A DNA stretch of 47,014 bases, from positions 1 to 47,014 of the forward strand of contig NZ_BMII01000036.1 of the NCBI RefSeq assembly GCF_014641855.1, written 5' to 3'. This document shows, one piece after another, positions 42,673-47,014 of the stretch. The notes below the pieces were generated by a model. The model was given only the letters and a program-made list of their open reading frames with translations. It was not told where the DNA came from and did not search any database. Source of the stretch: Shewanella inventionis (GTDB taxonomy: Bacteria; Pseudomonadota; Gammaproteobacteria; Enterobacterales; Shewanellaceae). A program made the position numbers and the translations under genes. Each line of letters starts with the position of its first letter. Within the stretch, counting starts at the first letter, position 1.

Positions 42673-43425
42673 TCAGTCTAGCTCGCGTTTTGTACACACA
42701 AACAAGGCATTGCCTGAGGCTAAATCCCACGGGATAATCCTGTCATAATCATGTTCAAATATTTGCACGTCAAAATACGGGCTTAACAATGTTTGCAGCT
42801 CAGTAAAGCTTGTGGCGACCATAGCATGAGAGTCTTGCCACAACTGTGTGGCGTCAAACTGGGATTTGGCAATACTCAAGTTAAGTGCCTGCATGTCGCC
42901 TGTACCGCTGTAATACCAACCAGACTCAAACACAAACTGGCTACCTTCAAACTCGGCGCTGTGACGCACAAGAGAGTGATTATTGATTTGATGTTTATCG
43001 ACCGAGTTAAAACAAAATAGTCCGCCTGGATTAAGCGCTTTATGCACACTGGCAATACAGGCTTTAAGCGCCTCGGTACCCGGCGAATAATGAATGGAAT
43101 ACAAAAAACAGGTGATTAAATCCAGTTTTTGTTCTACATAAAACTCTGTCATATTTTGCAAACTAAACTGCGCTTCAGGGCAACGACGCATCGCAATATC
43201 AAGCATAGGCTGATTAATATCAAGGCCACTGCTTTGAAAGCCTAAGTCGATAAAATGCCTAACATGCGGCCCAGTGCCACAAGCTAGATCTAAATGTTGT
43301 TTACCTTTATTGCCCAAAATTTGATGCAAGCGGGCTACGCTATTGCTTTGCTGTTGGTAATTAATATCACAACACATTAAATCGTAATAACCGGACAAAT
43401 CGGTATAAAGGGCATTGGTAGACAT
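42673..43425 (-). CDS. Class I SAM-dependent methyltransferase
   Basis: 250 residues. Motif I is HLDLACGTGPHVRHF, followed by the acidic residue in SSGLDINQPML. Motif IV region is KLDLITCFLYSIHY, and later LNPGGLFCFNSVD. Soluble, complete. The substrate is unknown; no neighbouring pathway helps. Monocistronic. Confidence 0.88.
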   Translation of the reverse strand: MSTNALYTDLSGYYDLMCCDINYQQQSNSVARLHQILGNKGKQHLDLACGTGPHVRHFIDLGFQSSGLDINQPMLDIAMRRCPEAQFSLQNMTEFYVEQKLDLITCFLYSIHYSPGTEALKACIASVHKALNPGGLFCFNSVDKHQINNHSLVRHSAEFEGSQFVFESGWYYSGTGDMQALNLSIAKSQFDATQLWQDSHAMVATSFTELQTLLSPYFDVQIFEHDYDRIIPWDLASGNALFVCTKRELD

Positions 43426-43731
43426 AAAAAGGGATCGGTGACACAGGCAAATTTAGGGTGGCGCATCATATATTAATTTGCCCGCTTGAGACATCATTAA
43501 TGTTTAAATACCCATCAAAATCTACTTAACCTCAACATAGTAGGCTTAACCATAACCACAGAGTCTCGTAGCGCAACACACTTAGCACACAAATTTATGC
43601 GTTTGATATTACCGTACTCATGCTTGGGAGTAACTCAAGGCTAAATACCCTATCCCAACAGCACATTTGTAATACAATATTATTGTAGTATTCTGGTTAC
43701 TTATTTAGTCATGATCCTAAGGAGCCATTCA
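43426..43731. other. Intergenic region before the alginate lyase
   Basis: 306 bp between divergent genes with no supported gene. AAGGAG lies before the lyase ATG. No operator was recognised. Confidence 0.45.
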
Positions 43732-44766
43732 ATGAGAAAGATCCCGCTGAGTTTGTTAACCACCTGCATGATCGCTGGCTCTGTCGCGGCTTCAATTGAA
43801 CTTGATACCGCCAAACGCTTCAATCTTGATCCCACCAAGGCTCCGTCACAAAACTTTGATCTATCAAAATGGAAAATCACCTTACCGGAACTCTCGACTA
43901 AAAATGCAGGCAAAGCCTTAGAAATAAACAAGCAACAACTGCGCGATACCCAAACGCCTTACTCTCATCCGCAGTGGTTTTATACCGATAAAAACACCGG
44001 TGCATTAGTGTTTGTTGCGCCCAATGAAGCGCCAACCACGCCAAATAGTAAAAATACCCGCAGCGAACTACGCGCCATGTTGGCCGACAAATACGATGAT
44101 CCTAAAAACAATTTCGTCGTGGCATCGCACCCCAATGCTAGTGAATATGGCGCTATTGGCGGGCAATTAAAAGCGACCTTGTCTGTGGACCAAGTGAGTT
44201 TTAGCGGTAATGACACAAAAAATGGTGCATTTGCTGTGGTGATAGGCCAAATTCATGGCTCTGACAACGAACCGCTTAAAATTGTTTATCGTAAACTGCC
44301 GGAGCATGAATATGGCTCTTTATCTTGGAGCTACGAGCTAAACCCAGAGCCAAAACTACAAGATGCTGTCGACAGTAACGGCAAAAAGCTTCGTCAAGAT
44401 ATTCGTCACAATGTGTTTGGTAAATTCAACCTTCGCCAAGGCGATGTCGATCCTAAAGATGGCATTAAATTAGGCGAAATCTTTGCATATGAAGTGAATG
44501 TTAAAGGCGACAGCATGACGCTGACATTTACCAAAAATCCAGGCAGCAACAAGCCAATAATAAAGACCTTCGACGTCAACCTAGCACAAGGGAATTACCA
44601 AGGTCACAAGGTTGATCTCGGTTATCAAAATGATTGGATGTATTACAAAGCAGGCGTTTATAACCAATGTAATACCAAAAAGAGCAGCTCAGATTGCCAA
44701 TGGCGTGGCATGGACGCTGGCGACTACGCCCAAGCCAGTTTTTATCAACTTGAGTTAAAGCAATAA
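43732..44766 (+). CDS. Polysaccharide lyase family 7 alginate lyase, exported
   Basis: 344 residues with a signal peptide (MRKIPLSLLTTCMIAGSVAA). The three PL7 motifs are present in order: RSELRAM (R-S/T-E-L/V-R), QIHG (Q-I/V-H) and YYKAGVYNQ (Y-F/Y-K-A-G-V/I-Y-N-Q). The catalytic Gln, His and Tyr are therefore intact. It cleaves alginate by beta-elimination. The Q-I-H form is often linked to polyguluronate preference. AAGGAG supports the start at 43732. No transporter or other alginate genes are adjacent. Confidence 0.95.
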   Translation: MRKIPLSLLTTCMIAGSVAASIELDTAKRFNLDPTKAPSQNFDLSKWKITLPELSTKNAGKALEINKQQLRDTQTPYSHPQWFYTDKNTGALVFVAPNEAPTTPNSKNTRSELRAMLADKYDDPKNNFVVASHPNASEYGAIGGQLKATLSVDQVSFSGNDTKNGAFAVVIGQIHGSDNEPLKIVYRKLPEHEYGSLSWSYELNPEPKLQDAVDSNGKKLRQDIRHNVFGKFNLRQGDVDPKDGIKLGEIFAYEVNVKGDSMTLTFTKNPGSNKPIIKTFDVNLAQGNYQGHKVDLGYQNDWMYYKAGVYNQCNTKKSSSDCQWRGMDAGDYAQASFYQLELKQ

Positions 44767-44779
44767 TTTAGCCTATATA

Positions 44780-44816
44780 AACAAGAAGCCTGCTAATTAT
44801 CAGCAGGCTTCTTGTT
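44780..44816 (+). terminator. Terminator after the alginate lyase
   Basis: Stem AACAAGAAGCCTGCT / AGCAGGCTTCTTGTT with a T-rich end. Confidence 0.9.
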
Positions 44817-44848
44817 TAGCCAAGGTGACTATGTCGAACTTAACACAC

Positions 44849-45253
44849 CTAGCGCACCCATCGCATTAGCTCATTTGCATCAATAACCGCAAGCTGCCTT
44901 TTAACGAGGTTGCCTGCTGGGTCAAATAAAAATAACTCAGTTACTCGTGCATTATGTTTAGCAATAAACGCCTCACCCTCTGGCGTTGCAATTCTAGCCA
45001 GCAAAAAGTGCACATTATCACCAAGATGAGCTCGCGCTTCGTTCATCTGTTCGGTTTGAGTGGTACCAGACACAAGATTAGGATCGTAGACAAACACAAT
45101 CGCAGGTTTACCTGTACCGATTTTCTCAAGATCTGACGTAAATCCTTTAGGCATCAATGTTAACAACAGCCCAAACAATAACATTAATGATCCTATAATC
45201 CCTATGGCCATCCAGGGCATTTTTCTTGTTGGGTTAGTGTTTGCGTTATCCAT
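44849..45253 (-). CDS. Membrane-anchored thioredoxin-fold-like protein without CxxC
   Basis: 134 residues with one N-terminal transmembrane helix (MAIGIIGSLMLLFGLLLTLM). A periplasmic domain follows: GKPAIVFVYDPNLVSGTTQTEQMNEARAHLGDNVHFLLARI and ARVTELFLFDPAGNLVKRQLAVIDANELMRWV. The beta-alpha-beta order and the final strand-turn are thioredoxin-like. There is no cysteine at the active-site position, so it cannot be a disulfide oxidoreductase. Family not named; role unknown. Confidence 0.65.
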   Translation of the reverse strand: MDNANTNPTRKMPWMAIGIIGSLMLLFGLLLTLMPKGFTSDLEKIGTGKPAIVFVYDPNLVSGTTQTEQMNEARAHLGDNVHFLLARIATPEGEAFIAKHNARVTELFLFDPAGNLVKRQLAVIDANELMRWVR

Positions 45254-45560
45254 AATATTAAGTCTCAGTTAAATGTTACAGCCCATACTCAATTAACACA
45301 GTGTAATCGCTCAACCTGAGGCTGAGATTAAAAAATGAGTCATATTCAACTCAGTACCTAACCAACAATAAAGTTCACAACACCACTTATCGTCAACCTA
45401 ATGGTGGTGAGATACACTATGCGACAGACAAAGTGCAAATGACACATTATCTTGCTTGCCATAATTTGTCATCACAGTTAAAGTTTATTATCTTAATTGA
45501 TTTGCCGTAAATGGCTACATTGCTTTTTTAGCGTATTTATTTAAAGGGTTAACTATTTTT
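45254..45560. other. Intergenic region before yqhA
   Basis: 307 bp between divergent genes. No gene or clear operator was recognised. Confidence 0.45.
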
Positions 45561-46049
45561 ATGGAAAGAATTTTTGAAAAGTTGATGTATGCATCGCGCT
45601 GGATCATGGCGCCGATTTATTTGGGATTAAGCTTAGTCTTACTCGCATTGGGCATAAAGTTCTTTCAAGAGATCTTTCATATCATTCCGATTATTTTCAC
45701 CATTGCAGAAGTCGACTTAGTGCTCATAACCCTGTCACTCATCGACATCACCTTAGTCGGTGGCCTACTGATTATGGTGATGTTTTCAGGTTATGAAAAC
45801 TTCGTATCACAACTTGATGTCGGCGAAAACAGTGAAAAACTCAGCTGGCTAGGCAAGATGGATTCAGGCTCACTTAAAAATAAAGTAGCCGCATCGATTG
45901 TGGCCATTTCATCAATTCATTTACTCAAAGTCTTTATGAATGCCGAAAACATCGAAAACGACAAAATCATGTGGTATTTATTCATCCACATCACCTTCGT
46001 GTTATCGGCCTTCGCCATGGGATATTTGGATAAAATTACTCGGAAGTAA
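45561..46049 (+). CDS. yqhA: UPF0114 membrane protein YqhA
   Basis: 162-residue inner-membrane protein with four hydrophobic helices. MYASRWIMAPIYLGLSLVLL, LSLIDITLVGGLLIMVMFSGYENFVS and ASIVAISSIHLLKVFM are near-consensus UPF0114/TIGR00645. Function is unknown. Fragments of its 3' part recur twice at 46617-46709 and 46845-46887. Confidence 0.93.
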   Translation: MERIFEKLMYASRWIMAPIYLGLSLVLLALGIKFFQEIFHIIPIIFTIAEVDLVLITLSLIDITLVGGLLIMVMFSGYENFVSQLDVGENSEKLSWLGKMDSGSLKNKVAASIVAISSIHLLKVFMNAENIENDKIMWYLFIHITFVLSAFAMGYLDKITRK

Positions 46050-46063
46050 CCAGTAATACCCAA

Positions 46064-46102
46064 ATAAAAAGCCCTGATACATAACAGCATCAGGGCTTTT
46101 CT
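46064..46102. terminator. Bidirectional terminator between yqhA and the HipB-like gene
   Basis: Stem AAAAGCCCTGAT / ATCAGGGCTTTT, flanked by A and T runs. Confidence 0.88.
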
Positions 46103-46109
46103 TTATCGA

Positions 46110-46358
46110 TTAGTACCATACTTTAGGATCTGCGTTATGATTCTGCGCGACATCAATACTAATTCCCAAACCATTAAGAATTTTGAACACTGTCGAAATA
46201 TAAACATCATTGCCTTTCTCAACACGAATTAACGTCTTTTTGGTCACGCCACACAACATCGCTGCCACATCTTGAGTCAGTGCCGCGCTGTTTCTGGTTT
46301 CTTTAATGAGCAAGCCTAAAGATTGTTGATTAAGTGCTTGATTGAGTGAAAGTGCCAT
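46110..46358 (-). CDS. HipB-like XRE-family repressor, orphan antitoxin
   Basis: 82-residue helix-turn-helix protein. SLGLLIKETRNSAALTQDVAAMLCGVTKKTLIRVEKGNDVYISTVFKILNGLGI is the HipB-type XRE domain. HipB normally precedes hipA on the same strand, but here the downstream space is only a terminator and the convergent yqhA. The toxin partner is therefore missing from this window. A series of identical palindromes starts 12 bp upstream of its start codon, which argues for strong autoregulation. Confidence 0.85.
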   Translation of the reverse strand: MALSLNQALNQQSLGLLIKETRNSAALTQDVAAMLCGVTKKTLIRVEKGNDVYISTVFKILNGLGISIDVAQNHNADPKVWY

Positions 46359-46369
46359 AATGTTAGTCC

Positions 46370-46540
46370 AAAGTGTACATTGCTACACTTTAGCTCTCAA
46401 TGCTTGATATTTCAACAGCAAAGTGTAACAACCTACACTTTATAGTGGTTTACTTTTTTGCCACCACTGAAAGTGTAACATAGTACACTTTTCAGTACCT
46501 AAGTTGTTAAGCGAGCTAAAAGTGTACATTGTTACACTAT
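46370..46540. promoter_or_regulatory. Four phased operators upstream of the HipB-like gene
   Basis: Four 22-bp palindromes with arms AAAGTGTA / TACACTTT and a 6-bp centre, at 46370-46391, 46420-46441, 46470-46491 and 46519-46540. Starts are 50, 50 and 49 bp apart. The first three are perfect; the fourth ends TACACTAT. A fifth copy is at 46746. They are the likely binding sites of the HipB-like repressor. Confidence 0.8.
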
Positions 46541-46616
46541 ACGATTGTTGAGTAATTTGACGGTTAAATGTAACCACTACAAACAGTGAAATTGCCCCAA
46601 TAGATACATGAGCATC

Positions 46617-46709
46617 AATACCGCAAATATCGAAAACGACAAAATCATGTGGTATTTACTCATCCACATCACATCTGTGTTATTGGTATTCGTTTGGGAA
46701 TCTGGATAG
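46617..46709 (+). pseudogene. yqhA: Fragment of yqhA 3' end (copy A)
   Basis: In frame this reads NIENDKIMWYLLIHITSVLL and then stops, against NIENDKIMWYLFIHITFVLS in the intact gene at about 45950. DNA identity is high up to about 46680 and then decays. There is no start or upstream part, so it is not functional. Confidence 0.8.
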
Positions 46710-46745
46710 TGAAGTAGAAAGTTTGATCTGACCCCACTTGTTTAC

Positions 46746-46767
46746 AAAGTGTACATTGCTACACTAT
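46746..46767. promoter_or_regulatory. Fifth HipB-like operator copy
   Basis: Same palindrome as the four near 46370-46540, with right arm TACACTAT as in the fourth copy. It belongs to repeat copy B and is 388 bp from the repressor gene. Confidence 0.65.
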
Positions 46768-46844
46768 ACGATTGTTGAGACATTGGACGGTTAAATGTAA
46801 CCACAACAAACAGTGAAATTGCCCCCAGTAGATTCATGAACATC

Positions 46845-46887
46845 AATACCGAAAATATCGAAAACGACAAAATCATGTGGTATTTAC
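46845..46887 (+). pseudogene. yqhA: Fragment of yqhA 3' end (copy B), interrupted by an IS
   Basis: Encodes NTENIENDKIMWYL-like residues and ends abruptly where GTAAGCGG, an IS66-type end, begins. Nonfunctional remnant. Confidence 0.75.
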
Positions 46888-47014
46888 GTAAGCGGTTAAT
46901 TAACCCCACATTCCAATAAAAATCAGGCTTTGGCATAGTGCTTCTTTACAAAGGAGATGCTATGAATCAATTGCAAAAACATGACCACTGGACTCAAATA
47001 CTGACTGAGTTCAA
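46888..47014 (+). mobile_element. Left end of a second IS66-family element (cut by the window edge)
   Basis: Begins GTAAGCGGTTAATTAACCCC, the GTAAGCG end typical of canonical IS66 elements, and is followed 74 bp later by a tnpA-like start. It is a different subtype from the IS at 4192. The other end lies outside the window, so the element cannot be delimited. Confidence 0.8.
46962..47014 (+). CDS. tnpA: IS66 accessory protein TnpA, N-terminal part only
   Basis: Partial frame MNQLQKHDHWTQILTEF with AAAGGAG seven bases upstream. The Trp-xx-Ile-xxx-Phe pattern matches the opening of IS66 TnpA (Orf1) proteins. It runs off the window. Confidence 0.7.
   Translation, partial: MNQLQKHDHWTQILTEF

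Larger units (their letters stand above)
46519..46887. repeat. Direct repeat of about 142 bp containing an operator and a yqhA fragment
   Basis: Copy A at 46519-46659 and copy B at 46746-46887 differ at about a dozen positions and one indel. Each starts with the AAAGTGTA palindrome and ends in sequence derived from the yqhA 3' region. Copy B is cut off by the IS66 end at 46888. Confidence 0.85.

Noticed and set aside
46370..46540. Regularly spaced 22-bp repeats resembling a short CRISPR array
   Set aside because: The repeats are perfect palindromes directly upstream of a HipB-like repressor, the spacers include ordinary promoter sequence, and no cas gene is present. An operator series explains them better.
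46742..46936. 64-codon minus-strand frame at the right end
   Set aside because: It spans the IS66 end and the yqhA fragment in antisense; no ribosome-binding site or homology.

Overview
The window looks like a chromosomal segment of a marine gammaproteobacterium close to Shewanella. This is inferred from gene content, not from a marker gene. The supporting genes are a Tat-exported di-haem split-Soret-like cytochrome, a lipoprotein resembling the first domain of the OmcA/MtrC outer-membrane cytochromes, the nitrosative-stress pair hcp-hcr, several small families common in Shewanella and Vibrio (DUF3157-, DUF5062-, DUF2999- and DUF1993-like), and many exported peptidases and lipoproteins. Gene density is high, and most convergent pairs are separated by clear hairpin terminators.

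Layout. Positions 1-4066 hold a porin, ppiB, an exported M20 amidohydrolase and a GNAT acetyltransferase. Positions 4192-5736 are a complete IS66-type element with perfect 16-bp ends and an 8-bp target duplication, sitting in the stop codon of hcr. Next come hcr-hcp (candidate NsrR palindrome in front of hcp), DUF3157-like and DUF5062-like genes, and a Dcp-type lipoprotein peptidase. A tRNA-Ser(UGA) at 12783-12872 anchors a recombination region. A miniature island of about 3.47 kb (12969-16436) carries a tyrosine integrase, a hairpin-rich noncoding stretch, and a lipoprotein gene that looks like a solitary integron gene cassette with its own attC-like site. The island is bounded by 18-bp copies of the tRNA 3' end. 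It sits not in the tRNA but in a tRNA-tail repeat 110 bp downstream, and further degenerate copies of that repeat follow to about 17100.

Positions 17275-24203 hold a DUF1499-like lipoprotein, a DsbA-fold isomerase, an NPP-type phosphodiesterase, an ArsR regulator with an alpha/beta hydrolase, a divergent TPFCSCS-type permease (two shared palindromic operators; a 309-bp MITE in its stop codon), a TSUP exporter and a flavin reductase-like protein. Positions 24269-32667 hold an outer-membrane barrel, a repeat-rich lipoprotein with a peptidoglycan-binding domain, a sugar/choline-kinase-like phosphotransferase, a diguanylate cyclase, an ACT-domain protein, satP, and a two-gene transmembrane regulator pair resembling ToxR/ToxS in layout. 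Divergent from that pair are the cytochrome and OmcA-like lipoprotein. Positions 34658-46049 hold prolyl oligopeptidase, ppiC, an S41 peptidase with a coupled small lipoprotein, a cold-shock/Excalibur fusion, a methyltransferase, a PL7 alginate lyase and yqhA.

The right end (46110-47014) has an orphan HipB-like repressor facing a series of near-identical palindromes spaced 50 bp apart, two decayed fragments of yqhA, and the left end of a second IS66 element that runs out of the window.

The most unusual material is the island with its array of tRNA-tail repeats, the solitary cassette, the hairpin cluster, the two mobile elements that each landed in a stop codon, and the phased operators of the orphan repressor. 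No large undescribed multi-gene system was recognised.
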